DNA of 64,000 nucleotides from contig NZ_CP103057.1 in assembly GCF_025231525.1 (NCBI RefSeq), forward strand, positions 2,435,001 through 2,499,000, in the 5' to 3' direction. The translations under genes and the position numbers were made by a program. Under the pieces are notes generated by a model. The model was not told where the DNA came from. It saw only the letters and a program-made list of their open reading frames with translations, and searched no databases. Positions 28,731-37,760 of this stretch are shown here, piece after piece. The number at the start of each line of letters is the position of its first letter. Position 1 is the first letter of the stretch. Source of the DNA: Sphingomonas endolithica (lineage in GTDB: Bacteria > Pseudomonadota > Alphaproteobacteria > Sphingomonadales > Sphingomonadaceae).

Positions 28731-29771
28731 TCATGCCAGACTATGCTCGATCAGACGGTCGAGCGCCGGGCCGCCGCGCACCGGGTCGGCCGCCGGAAGG
28801 CCGAGGCGGTCTGCCACGCGGGCGATTTCCGCTTCCGCCGCCGCGGGGTCCAGCGCCGCCGTGTTGAGCGAGATGCCCCCGCACCGGATCGCCGGATTGG
28901 TGCGCCTGCCGAACATCAGATTGGCTTCGATCGCCTCCTCGATGCTGGGCAGCGCATAACCCGGCACGCCGAGCATCATCTCGCGACCGGGTTCATGGCA
29001 CACGATGATGACATCGGGTTGGCTGCCATGCAGCAGCCCGAGCGACACGCCGGCATAGGCCGGGTGAAACAGCGAGCCCTGGCCCTCGATGATGTCCCAA
29101 TGATCCGCCGGCGCGGCGGGCGACAGGATTTCGGCCGCGCCCGCTTCGAAATCGGCAATGATAGCATCCATCGGCAGGCCGCCGCCGGCGATCATGATGC
29201 CGGTCTGTCCGGTCGCGCGGAACGTGGCGTCCACACCGCGCGCGACGAGCGCGCGATGGATCGCGAGCGCGGTGTATTTCTTGCCCAGCGCACAATCGGT
29301 GCCGACGGTGAGCAATCGCTTGCCGGCGCGCTTGGCACCGGTGGCGACGGGAATGGCCGATGGTGGCACGCGCACGTCGATCAGCCGGCGCTGATGCAGG
29401 GCGGCGGTGTCGGCAAGACCGGGAATGTCGGCAAGGCGGGCGTGCATGCCGCTGACGATGTCGAGCCCCGCTTCCAGCGCGTCGACCAACGATGCGCGCC
29501 ATTTCGCGGGGATCACCCCGCCCGGATTGGCGACGCCGATGACGAGCGCGCGTGCACCATTGGCATAGGCCTCGGCCGAGGTCATCGCCGGCAATCCGGT
29601 CGAGACGGTGTCGGGTGTCAGGCGATATTCGCCGACGCAACGCTCCGGCGCCCAGTCGCGCAGGCCGAACGCCGTCTTGGCATAGCCGGGCTCGGTCATG
29701 TCGCCGAGGAACAGGAGATACGGCTGCGGCAGCACGAGGCTCCCGATGACGCTGGGGGACGACGGGTTCAT
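28731..29771 (-). CDS. dgcN: DUF1611 protein, probable D-glutamate N-acetyltransferase (DgcN-like)
   Basis: A 346-residue cytoplasmic protein of the DUF1611 family, of which DgcN acetylates D-glutamate for racemisation by DgcA. It has an N-terminal Rossmann-like part (YLLFLGDMTEPGYAKTAFGL) and a C-terminal P-loop NTPase-like part with GTDCALGKKYT at 157-167, then FRATGQTGIMIAGGG and DHWDIIEGQGSLFHPAYAGVSLGLLHG. All these blocks are standard for the family. The partner racemase DgcA is not in the window. The M19 dipeptidase upstream can release D-Glu from dipeptides, which supports the call. Confidence 0.85.
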   Translation of the reverse strand: MNPSSPSVIGSLVLPQPYLLFLGDMTEPGYAKTAFGLRDWAPERCVGEYRLTPDTVSTGLPAMTSAEAYANGARALVIGVANPGGVIPAKWRASLVDALEAGLDIVSGMHARLADIPGLADTAALHQRRLIDVRVPPSAIPVATGAKRAGKRLLTVGTDCALGKKYTALAIHRALVARGVDATFRATGQTGIMIAGGGLPMDAIIADFEAGAAEILSPAAPADHWDIIEGQGSLFHPAYAGVSLGLLHGSQPDVIIVCHEPGREMMLGVPGYALPSIEEAIEANLMFGRRTNPAIRCGGISLNTAALDPAAAEAEIARVADRLGLPAADPVRGGPALDRLIEHSLA

Positions 29772-29811
29772 GGCGTTGCTCGCAAAGATGAAGGGAGGAT
29801 AAGCGGCATCG

Positions 29812-30948
29812 TCAGCCGCCCCAGGTGGCGGTAAGCAGCCGCTGGAAATTGCCGCCGAGCACTGCCCGGATGTTCGCGTCCGAATAGTTGCGGCGGATGA
29901 GCTCCTCGGTCAGATCGTACATCTTGAGCGGGTGATCGAACCCGTCGACATCGATCTTGTCGCGAAAGGCGTAGCTGCCCTTATAGGCGCCGCGCAGCAT
30001 CTTGTTGGTTTCCGGCGACGCATCGTCATAGCCGTTGAGATCGGAATCGGTGCCGATCCCGACATGCTCGATCCCGACCAGCTTCACCACGTGATCAATG
30101 TGATCGACGATGTTCACGATCGTCGTCGGATCCGTCTTGCTGACGAACATGCGCACGCCGGTGGTGCCCATCACGCCGCCTTTGGCGCTCAGTGCCTTGA
30201 TCGCTTCGTCCGTCTTCATGCGCGGATGATCGATCAGCGCACGGCAATTGCTGTGCGTGATCGCGATCGGCTTGGGCGACAATGCAATCGCGTCGAGGGT
30301 CGTGCGGTCGCCGGAATGCGAGACGTCGATCAGCATGCCGACGGCGTTCATCGCCTTGATGATCTCGACGCCGAAATCGCTGACACCGCCATCGACACGC
30401 TCGGTCGAGCCCGACCCGATCCGGTTCTGCTCGTTATAGGTGAGCTGTGCGCAGCGTTGCCCCAATTGGAAGAACGCCTTCACGTCCGATGCGTCGCGGA
30501 AGTGATCCGCATTTTGCAGGCCCATGATGACCGCGCATCTGCCATCTCTTTTGGCCTGGAGAATGTCCGCGACCTTGTCGACGCCGGTAAAGACATGGCT
30601 GTTGCGGGCCACATAATTGCCCCATGCGGCAAAGAAGGTGAGTGCCTGGTCACGTGCCTCGGGGCCGTCGATGCCGATCGAATGGTGGATGGCTGTTATA
30701 CCGCTGGCGCGAAAGTCGGCCGCATCCTGATCGCTCAGGCGCCGCGCATAAAATTCGGGATTGAAGTCGATCTTGATCGGCGCCAGCATGTCGATGACGA
30801 TCGCGCCGCGGACGAGATCCACCGCCCGTGTCGAATAGCGGCGATGCGTGTACGGGCTCACCTGAACCGCCGCCTTGGCAATGTACGGCGTGGCAATCGC
30901 CATGCCGGCGCCACACAGCGCCTCACGTCGGGACAGGATCATCGGCAA
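29812..30948 (-). CDS. Membrane dipeptidase (M19 family)
   Basis: Zinc dipeptidase (378 aa) of the renal dipeptidase family, enzymes that cleave dipeptides with a D- or dehydro-residue at the C-terminus. A short twin-arginine-like signal (SRREALCGAGMAIA) is at the N-terminus. Metal-site blocks are TAIHHSIGIDG, MLIDVSHSGDRTT, IAITHSNCRALIDHPR and HVGIGTDSDLNGYDD. It is the first gene of the probable operon reaching to 25225 and is divergent from a TonB receptor; both promoters share a motif. Confidence 0.92.
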   Translation of the reverse strand: MPMILSRREALCGAGMAIATPYIAKAAVQVSPYTHRRYSTRAVDLVRGAIVIDMLAPIKIDFNPEFYARRLSDQDAADFRASGITAIHHSIGIDGPEARDQALTFFAAWGNYVARNSHVFTGVDKVADILQAKRDGRCAVIMGLQNADHFRDASDVKAFFQLGQRCAQLTYNEQNRIGSGSTERVDGGVSDFGVEIIKAMNAVGMLIDVSHSGDRTTLDAIALSPKPIAITHSNCRALIDHPRMKTDEAIKALSAKGGVMGTTGVRMFVSKTDPTTIVNIVDHIDHVVKLVGIEHVGIGTDSDLNGYDDASPETNKMLRGAYKGSYAFRDKIDVDGFDHPLKMYDLTEELIRRNYSDANIRAVLGGNFQRLLTATWGG

Positions 30949-30971
30949 GCATCCTCATTCTCTATTCAGGA

Positions 30972-31000
30972 TGCTAAGTTCCTGATCGGAAAACGTCAAC
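30972..31000 (-). promoter_or_regulatory. Promoter with operator-like motif for the M19 operon
   Basis: Read on the minus strand, TTGACG, a 17-nt spacer and TAGCAT form a plausible sigma-70-type promoter. The spacer contains TTTCCGATCAG (30982-30992 on the plus strand as its complement), extended here to the near-palindrome TTCCGATCAGGAA. The same motif lies at the divergent TonB-receptor promoter. Confidence 0.5.
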
Positions 31001-31058
31001 CTAGCTTCGTCGAATACTGATTACCTCCACTAAGCCCAGATCTATTTGATAAATGGGG

Positions 31059-31096
31059 TTGACAGCGTTTCATTCAGGACAATAGTTTCCGATCAG
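31059..31096 (+). promoter_or_regulatory. Promoter with operator-like motif for the TonB receptor
   Basis: TTGACA (31059-31064), 16 nt, then AATAGT (31081-31086) form a promoter-like pair. TTTCCGATCAG (31086-31096) overlaps the -10 box and the expected start site, as expected of a repressor site. It is an exact inverted copy of the motif at 30982-30992. Confidence 0.5.
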
Positions 31097-31137
31097 AGAA
31101 GGCGCGATAAGCGCCGCTTTGCAAGGGGCCGAGTGAA

Positions 31138-33465
31138 ATGAGCACGTTCAAACGGGCATTGTCCGTCACCTGCGGCCTGACGGCGCTCATTGTCGCCAAC
31201 GGTGCCGCCGCACAGGATGCTCAGTCGGCCGCTACGCAAGCAACCGCGCCGGCCGAGGCCGCGCAGGAGCTCCAGCAAGGCGATATCATCGTCACCGCGC
31301 AAAAGAGGTCGGAAGCGCTGCACGAGGTGCCGCAATCGATCTCGGTCCTGCAGGGCGAAGCGTTGGAGAGTCGCCAGGCCCGCAGCATCGCCGATTATGC
31401 CGCGCTGGTTCCCGGCCTGTCCTTCGAGCAGGGCAACCCCGGCCAGACCCGGATCGTGCTGCGCGGCATCAACGCCGGCGGGGCGGGCGCCACCGTCGCT
31501 GTATATGTCGACGATACGCCCTTTGGTTCCAGCACCAGCCAGACCAACGGCGCCAATCTCGCCGGCGATTTCGACACGTTCGACATCGAGCGGCTCGAAG
31601 TGCTGCGCGGCCCGCAAGGAACGCTGTACGGGGCGAACTCGCTGGGCGGCGTGGTCAAGTACGTCACCGTCGCGCCGCAACTCTCCAAGTGGGAAGCGCG
31701 CGGCCAGAGCGGGGTCGAGACGACGAAAGGGGGCGGTACCGGCTATTTCGGCAATGCCGTGATCAACGTGCCGCTGGGCGATACATTGGCATTCCGCGCC
31801 AGCGGTTTCTACCGTCGCACGGCGGGCTTCATCGACGCGATCGGCATTCCGGATCGCGACGTGAATGGATCGCGGAGCTATGGCGGGCGGGCGTCGCTGC
31901 TGTTCAAGCCGACCGACCGCTTCTCGGCGCGCCTCTCCGCCGTGGCACAGAATATCCGCGTTCGCTCGCGCACGGCCTTTGATGCCGACCCCGGTACGCT
32001 CGCGCCAATCTCGGTCGATCCATTCTCCGGGGCCGCCGTCGACGGCGAGAACCGCTATCAGCTGTTCCCGGATCGCAATCGTGCCAATTACCGGCTGTTT
32101 ACGGGAACGCTCGATTACGATTTCGACTTCGCGACGCTGACCTCGGTGACCAGCTTCAGCCGCCTGGCGACGGAGGACCGCAGCGACGTTTCGTTCAACG
32201 ATGTCGGCGGCGGTACGACGCTTGCCGACGCAGCGTCGCAGGGCATCTACGGGCTCCCGACCACGTCCTACGGCGTCTATTATCCGAACCAGTCCACGCA
32301 GAAGAAGTTCACCCAGGAGGTGCGGCTCGCATCGCCCGATTCTTCCACCTTCGAATGGCTGATCGGCGGATATTACACGCGTGAGCCGGGCCAGCTTTAC
32401 CAGCAATATTTCCCGTATGACATCGCCACGGGACAGCCGATCACGCCGCCGCCGGCGATCCCCGGCTTTTCCGACCTCGTCCTGGCGCAGCTGAAATCGA
32501 AATATCGTGAATATGCCGGGTTCGGCAGTGCCACGCTGCACCTCGGCGATCGCTTCGACATCACCGGTGGTGCTCGCTACAGCCGGAACAAGCAGCGCAC
32601 GCTCCAGGTTCTGGACGGCGCGCTGTTCGGCGGACGGAGCGAGGAGGCGGCGACATCGTCGGAAGGCGTCTTCACCTGGTCGGTTTCGCCACGCTTCGAA
32701 TTCGCGCCGCGCAGCGAAGTGTATGCGCGCGTCGCCAAGGGGTATCGCCCCGGCGGCCCGAACGTCATCCCGCCTGGCGCTCCTGCCAATTATCCATCGC
32801 AGACCGACGCGGATACGTTGCTCAGCTACGAAGCCGGCGTGCGTGCCGAAACCGCCGACCGTACCTTCGGAATCGATCTTTCCGGCTATTATCTCGATTG
32901 GGACAAGACGCTGATCGTGGCGATCTTCCAGTCGGCGGCGGGGCCGATCAGCGCCGACGCGAACGGCAAGGGCGCGCGCAGCTATGGCTTCGAAGCGACC
33001 GGCACAATGCGCCCGATCCGCGGCCTCAGTGTGGTTGCGTCATTGGCCTACAATCACGCGACCTTGCGCGGCGACACCGGCAATGGCGGGCTCGACGGCG
33101 ATCAATTGCCGTTCGCGCCGCACTGGAATGCGTCGATTTCCGCCGACTATACCTGGTCGATGGGCAATGGCGTGAAACCCTATGTCGGTGCGGACTTCTC
33201 GACGGTCAGCGATCGGCCGGGCAATTTCGACGACGCGTACCGGACGACGTTCGGCCGGCGCCTCACGCTCGATGGCTATTCCACCGTACATCTGCGCGCC
33301 GGTGCAGACTTCGGCCGGTTCAACCTGTCGCTCTATGCCCGCAACCTCACCAATTCGCGCGGGCTGGTGTCGGCCGGCACGTTCGGCACCCGCCCGGCCG
33401 GCGGGATCGAGGTATCGCCGATCCAGCCACGGACGATCGGCGCCGCGCTCGGCTTCAACTTCTGA
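31138..33465 (+). CDS. TonB-dependent receptor
   Basis: Outer-membrane active transporter (775 aa). The signal peptide (MSTFKRALSVTCGLTALIVA, then NGAAA|Q) is followed by a TonB box-like DIIVTAQKR (48-56), a plug with EVPQSISVLQG, VLRGINAGGAGAT and LEVLRGPQGTLYGANSLGGVV, and a barrel ending AALGFNF with a terminal Phe. AAGGGG stands 9 nt before the ATG. It is divergent from the M19/DgcN/serine-hydrolase operon and shares its operator-like motif, so the substrate is probably a peptide handled by those enzymes rather than a siderophore. Confidence 0.93.
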   Translation: MSTFKRALSVTCGLTALIVANGAAAQDAQSAATQATAPAEAAQELQQGDIIVTAQKRSEALHEVPQSISVLQGEALESRQARSIADYAALVPGLSFEQGNPGQTRIVLRGINAGGAGATVAVYVDDTPFGSSTSQTNGANLAGDFDTFDIERLEVLRGPQGTLYGANSLGGVVKYVTVAPQLSKWEARGQSGVETTKGGGTGYFGNAVINVPLGDTLAFRASGFYRRTAGFIDAIGIPDRDVNGSRSYGGRASLLFKPTDRFSARLSAVAQNIRVRSRTAFDADPGTLAPISVDPFSGAAVDGENRYQLFPDRNRANYRLFTGTLDYDFDFATLTSVTSFSRLATEDRSDVSFNDVGGGTTLADAASQGIYGLPTTSYGVYYPNQSTQKKFTQEVRLASPDSSTFEWLIGGYYTREPGQLYQQYFPYDIATGQPITPPPAIPGFSDLVLAQLKSKYREYAGFGSATLHLGDRFDITGGARYSRNKQRTLQVLDGALFGGRSEEAATSSEGVFTWSVSPRFEFAPRSEVYARVAKGYRPGGPNVIPPGAPANYPSQTDADTLLSYEAGVRAETADRTFGIDLSGYYLDWDKTLIVAIFQSAAGPISADANGKGARSYGFEATGTMRPIRGLSVVASLAYNHATLRGDTGNGGLDGDQLPFAPHWNASISADYTWSMGNGVKPYVGADFSTVSDRPGNFDDAYRTTFGRRLTLDGYSTVHLRAGADFGRFNLSLYARNLTNSRGLVSAGTFGTRPAGGIEVSPIQPRTIGAALGFNF

Positions 33466-33491
33466 TCGCGGCTGGGGCGTGATGGCGGGGC

Positions 33492-35414
33492 TCAACGGGC
33501 GGCAAGAAGCGCCGCCAGTCCATCCGCACGCCCGGCAATACGCTGCAAGCGCGGGTATCGCAGACCACCGCGATAATCGATCGTCCGTGTCACCGAGCGG
33601 CCGTCCTGCTCCCAGGTGAGCGCCACCGGGGTCGTGACGGTGTTCCGCACGGCATCGCGGATCGCGCCTTGTGTGTACGGCGCGCCCGCCACCGCGGTGA
33701 TCCGAACCCCGGGCGCCATGCCCGCGCGGAACGCCGGCCCGCCCCAGGCGATCGCGCGGACCCTCCCGTCATCGGCAACCGTCAGTCCGACCGAGTAGGA
33801 CAGGTCCGCGCCGCCGAGTTCCTGTTCGTTCTGCTCGAATGTCGGCGTCCGCTCGGGCGTATAGGTCAAACGCCATCCAAGCCGCTCGAGCCCTTCGGAC
33901 GTACTCACCTCGCCATGCCCGTCGATCCAGCGATTCAGGAAGCCCGCCCAATCGAATGGCGCGACGCGGTGCAGGGCGGCGCAAAGATCGTCGAACGTGT
34001 AGGTGCGGGCGGGCTCCTCCGGTCCGGCTCCGGCAAAGAAGTCACGGGCAAAGTCGTCGATGCCACGACGCCCGCTGGTCTGCTCGCGCAGCATGGCATC
34101 GATGTCGAGCCACAGCATCACGCCTTCGAGATAGTAATCCTTGCGCCGTTGCCAGTCGCGCCACGGGACCGACTGGCGCAGCATGAAGGACGGGTAGTTT
34201 ACGTCGTCGGATAACGGCCGCCATGCCCGTCCCGCTCGATTGGCGACCTCGGCCGCGTCGAGCGCGAGCTTGTCGAGCGTCTCCTCGCGGCTCCGCAGCC
34301 CGGCGCGCGCGGCAAGCACGCGCCCCCAGAACTCGGTCTGGCCCTCGTACATCCACAACAGGCTGCCGCCTTGCGGCGTGTTGGGTGTGGGCGCCCACAG
34401 ATCGGCAGGCACGCGGTAGAGCCCGTTCCAGGCGTGGACGAATTCGTGCGCGACGATATCGCGGTTGTTGAGCTGCCCGGCCCAGTCGCGGAAATAGGAC
34501 GAAGCCATGCCGATCTCGGCCGATGCACGGTGCTCGGTACCGCCGGAGGAGCCGTCGTCGCTCATCCGTGCCAGCACCTCGTACCGGCCGAACGGCGGCG
34601 GACCGAACACCGCGCGCGCCTGCATTACCATGCGACGCAAACCGTCGATGCGGTCGGGCGGGATGGCGAGATCGCCGGCGCGGGTCGCGACCAGGTCGAG
34701 CGTCACCGCGCCGGGCCCGTCCGGTGCGAGTGGCACGCGTGCGGCATGACGGCCCGCGAGGACCGGCGCGTCGAGCAGCTGCTCCAGCGAAACCGGCTTG
34801 AAACGGAGCCTGCCTTGCAGCGCCTGGACGATGTCGAGCGACGTGAATGGCCTCAGCCCCGTCGCCAGCATGAGCGACGGCGCCACCGCGATGTTCCGCG
34901 CGTACCACCCGGCCGGGTACAGCAGCAGATGCTGCCATGCGACGGCCACTATGCCGGCGGACAGGCGGTCGTCATCCGCGACGATCTGGAAGCGCAGGTC
35001 GATCGTCGGCGTGCCCTCGGGCACCTCGAAATGGAAGGCGTGCGGCTCGATCGCGTCCCGGCGCCATGTCAGCGGTCGTCCGTTTGCGGATATCTCCAGC
35101 CCGGCCAGTTCGGTGACGGTGAGGCTCGGCCCGTGGCTCGCCGCCTCCCAGCGCGGGTAGAGCAATGTCATCGCGCCGGCGCGCTGCACCGGCACGCGTT
35201 CGTGGACGACGAACACCCGGTGCGCCACGTCACGCGCGTCCACGTCCAGCGCGATGGTTCCTCGAAATGGACGATCGGCGGGCGCGGCGATCGGTGTTCG
35301 TGCCAGTGTCTGGACCGGGAGTTCCACTCGTGCCGCCGCCTGCGGGGAGGCCGCCGCGCCTAGCACGGCGCCCGCGGTTGCTATCCAGTTCGCGATCGAA
35401 ATCATCCGACCCAT
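33492..35414 (-). CDS. M61 family (glycyl aminopeptidase-like) metalloprotease with PDZ domain
   Basis: A secreted protein of 640 aa. The zinc motif HEFVH lies at about residue 320 in RDIVAHEFVHAWNGLYR, a downstream SLLWMYEGQTEFWG supplies the third ligand glutamate, and the last ~100 residues form a PDZ-like domain (DDGRVRAIAWGGPAFRAGMAPG). ATG 35414 is chosen for GGGGGA about 5 nt upstream and for the signal peptide MISIANWIATAGAVLGAAA starting at its fourth residue. It converges with the TonB receptor, 26 bp apart, and extends the peptide-handling neighbourhood. Confidence 0.9.
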   Translation of the reverse strand: MGRMISIANWIATAGAVLGAAASPQAAARVELPVQTLARTPIAAPADRPFRGTIALDVDARDVAHRVFVVHERVPVQRAGAMTLLYPRWEAASHGPSLTVTELAGLEISANGRPLTWRRDAIEPHAFHFEVPEGTPTIDLRFQIVADDDRLSAGIVAVAWQHLLLYPAGWYARNIAVAPSLMLATGLRPFTSLDIVQALQGRLRFKPVSLEQLLDAPVLAGRHAARVPLAPDGPGAVTLDLVATRAGDLAIPPDRIDGLRRMVMQARAVFGPPPFGRYEVLARMSDDGSSGGTEHRASAEIGMASSYFRDWAGQLNNRDIVAHEFVHAWNGLYRVPADLWAPTPNTPQGGSLLWMYEGQTEFWGRVLAARAGLRSREETLDKLALDAAEVANRAGRAWRPLSDDVNYPSFMLRQSVPWRDWQRRKDYYLEGVMLWLDIDAMLREQTSGRRGIDDFARDFFAGAGPEEPARTYTFDDLCAALHRVAPFDWAGFLNRWIDGHGEVSTSEGLERLGWRLTYTPERTPTFEQNEQELGGADLSYSVGLTVADDGRVRAIAWGGPAFRAGMAPGVRITAVAGAPYTQGAIRDAVRNTVTTPVALTWEQDGRSVTRTIDYRGGLRYPRLQRIAGRADGLAALLAAR

Positions 35415-35433
35415 TACTTCCCCCGCCATTCGG

Positions 35434-36366
35434 TCATCGACCGTCCGCAAAGGCGCGGACGGTCGCCGGCACGCCTATCTCAAAGCTCGTCGCGGCAAAA
35501 CCGAAGCGTCGGACGAATTTGGCACCGTCGACCACGTAAGGGCGATCCCAGGTAAAGCCGACATCCGCGACTTCCTTGGCAAAGCGGTAGAACAAGCCCA
35601 GCGGCCGGAGCAATGCCAGCGGCACTCCCCACACGCGCAGCTTGTGGCCAGCCGCGGCAGCCGCCATCGCCAGCAGCGCACGCGGCGTGCGGGTGGGCGC
35701 ACAGGGCATGTTCCAGACCTCGCCGAAATCCGCGTCCGGTGCGTCCAGCAGGATCACCGCCGCGCGGGCGATATCGGGCACATAGGCGAAGTCGTGCGGC
35801 GTATCGGCGGGCACGAGCAACTGTGCGGGGCTGCCTTTCGCGACTTCGCCGATGGCAAGCGCGCCAAGGTGCGACACCGCGACGCCGGGTCCGTAGAAGT
35901 CTGTGCAGCGCAGCGCCGCCACGCGCACCCGGCCATGCGCCGCCTGCCAGATGCGCGTGACCTCGGCCAGGATCACCGGCTTCTCGCCGACCGTGGTCAG
36001 CGGCATATTCTCCGTGCGCGGCGCGGTCTGGGGTCCGAGCTGGTAGAGGTTGTCGATGAACACCAGCCGCGCGCCAGCCTCGGCACAGGCCTCGACCATG
36101 TTGGTCATCGCCTGCGGCCAGACGGTACGCCACAATCGCGAGTCATATGCAAAGCCGACCGCCAGCACCGCCTGCGCGGCACCCTCGAGCGCGGCGCGCA
36201 CGTCGCCGGCCTTGAGGACATCGCACGGCATGTGCTCGACATCCGTCGGCAGGTTCGCCGGTCGGTTGCGCGAAGCGACCCGCACGCGATCCCCGCGCGC
36301 CACGAGCCGCTCGACGATCGGCTGGCCGACTGCGCCATATCCAAACACCGTTATCTGCTGTGTCAT
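35434..36366 (-). CDS. NAD-dependent epimerase/dehydratase family protein
   Basis: An extended-SDR-fold protein of 310 aa. TVFGYGAVGQPIVERLVARG is the dinucleotide-binding start (GYGAVG), with an atypical active site (ALRCTDFYGPGV; no classical YxxxK is obvious) and YVPDIARAAVILLDAPDADFGEVWNMP as the C-terminal family block. ATG 36366 follows GGAGACGGACG. It ends 19 bp upstream of the M61 gene on the same strand, so the two may be co-transcribed. Its substrate is unknown. Confidence 0.82.
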   Translation of the reverse strand: MTQQITVFGYGAVGQPIVERLVARGDRVRVASRNRPANLPTDVEHMPCDVLKAGDVRAALEGAAQAVLAVGFAYDSRLWRTVWPQAMTNMVEACAEAGARLVFIDNLYQLGPQTAPRTENMPLTTVGEKPVILAEVTRIWQAAHGRVRVAALRCTDFYGPGVAVSHLGALAIGEVAKGSPAQLLVPADTPHDFAYVPDIARAAVILLDAPDADFGEVWNMPCAPTRTPRALLAMAAAAAGHKLRVWGVPLALLRPLGLFYRFAKEVADVGFTWDRPYVVDGAKFVRRFGFAATSFEIGVPATVRAFADGR

Positions 36367-36537
36367 CGTCCGTCTCCGTTCCTGTGCGACCCTGTTACGC
36401 GCAGCAAAGAGCGCCGAAAATCGCACAAGAACGTAGGGGCGCTATACGCAAATCGATGAGCGGCGATCCGTACGCCCCACCTTGATCCGTCATTCACGCT
36501 CGCTCATGCGATTGACAAACATGCGTCGAAGCACTTG

Positions 36538-36547
36538 ACGTTAACGT
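36538..36547. promoter_or_regulatory. Palindrome in the thiolase promoter region
   Basis: ACGTTAACGT is a perfect 10-bp palindrome overlapping a TTGACG hexamer (36535-36540), with another TTGACA at 36512-36517. It lies about 80 bp before the thiolase gene. A repressor of fatty-acid degradation would fit such a site, but no regulator is encoded nearby. Confidence 0.35.
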
Positions 36548-36623
36548 TAGACATCGCACCTAAGGGGCATACAAGACGGCGCGCGGCAGCGTTGCGCTCG
36601 ACCATCTGATGGAGACACATTCC

Positions 36624-37760
36624 GTGACCAACGTCGTTATCGCCAGCTACGCCCGCTCGCCATTCCACCTCGCCGGAAAGGGTGACCTCGCCCGTGTGCG
36701 CCCGGACGATCTCGCCGCGCAGACGATCCGCGGGCTGCTCGATAAGACCGGCGTCGATCCGGCGGAGATCGAGGACATCATCCTGGGGTGCGCGTTCCCC
36801 GAGGGCGAGCAGGGCCTGAACGTCGCGCGCATGATCGGCCTGCTCGCCGACCTGCCGCTGTCGGTCGGCGGCATGACGGTGAACCGCTTCTGCGGCTCGT
36901 CGATGAGCGCGATCCACATCGCGGTCGGCCAGATCAACATCGGCGCCGGTGACGCTTTCATCTGCGCCGGGCTCGAATCGATGAGCCGCGTGCCGATGGG
37001 CGGCTACAACCCGCTGCCCAACCCCGATCTCTTCAAGCTCAACGCCGGCGCGTACATGGGCATGGGCGAGACTGCCGAGAATGTCGCGCGCGACTATCAG
37101 ATCACCCGCGCCGAGCAGGACGCCTTCGCCGTGAAGAGCCAGGACAAGGCCGCTGCCGCGCGCACCGATGGCCGGCTGTCCGACGAGATCGTCACGATCC
37201 AGACCAAGGCCGGCCCGGTCAGCCAGGACGGCACGATCCGCGCCGGCACCACCACCGAAACACTCGCCGGCCTCAAGCCCGCCTTCAGCGCCGATGGTTC
37301 GGTCACCGCTGGCACCTCCTCGCCGTTGACGGATGGCGCTTCCGCCGTGCTCGTCACATCGGAAGAGTTCGCGACCAAGCATGGCCTGACGATCCTCGCC
37401 CGCATCAAGTCGGTCGCGGTATCGGGCAACGATCCGTCGACGATGGGCCTCGGCCCGATCTACGCCTCGCGGAAGGCGCTGGAGCGCGCCGGCATCACCG
37501 TCGCCGACCTCGACGTGGTCGAGATCAACGAAGCGTTCGCCAGCCAGGCGATCGCCTGCATCCGCGACCTCGGCCTCAAGGAAGAGACGATCAACCTCGA
37601 TGGTGGCGCGATCGCGATCGGCCATCCGCTAGGCGCGACCGGCGCGCGGATCGTCGGCAAGGCCGCGGCTTTGCTGGCACGCGAAGGCGGCCGCTACGCG
37701 CTCGCCACCCAGTGCATCGGTGGCGGCCAGGGCATCGCAACGGTGCTGGAGCGCGCATAA
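36624..37760 (+). CDS. Acetyl-CoA C-acyltransferase (thiolase, FadA-like)
   Basis: Thiolase (378 aa) for the last step of fatty-acid beta-oxidation. The nucleophile cysteine is in NRFCGSSMSAIH, the catalytic His in GGAIAIGHPLGATGAR, and the second Cys in CIGGGQG; all are present. GTG 36624 is preferred: GGAGA stands upstream and the product starts VTNVVIASYARSPF like family members. An in-frame ATG at 36609 lacks a ribosome-binding site. The next gene starts on the last base of this stop codon (TAATG), so both halves of the pathway are coupled. Confidence 0.94.
   Translation: MTNVVIASYARSPFHLAGKGDLARVRPDDLAAQTIRGLLDKTGVDPAEIEDIILGCAFPEGEQGLNVARMIGLLADLPLSVGGMTVNRFCGSSMSAIHIAVGQINIGAGDAFICAGLESMSRVPMGGYNPLPNPDLFKLNAGAYMGMGETAENVARDYQITRAEQDAFAVKSQDKAAAARTDGRLSDEIVTIQTKAGPVSQDGTIRAGTTTETLAGLKPAFSADGSVTAGTSSPLTDGASAVLVTSEEFATKHGLTILARIKSVAVSGNDPSTMGLGPIYASRKALERAGITVADLDVVEINEAFASQAIACIRDLGLKEETINLDGGAIAIGHPLGATGARIVGKAAALLAREGGRYALATQCIGGGQGIATVLERA

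Noticed and set aside
31093..32541. 482-codon minus-strand frame
   Set aside because: Antisense shadow of the TonB receptor; Arg-rich product without domain pattern, caused by high GC at third codon positions.
36504..37625. 373-codon minus-strand frame
   Set aside because: Shadow of the thiolase gene; no ribosome-binding site or domain.
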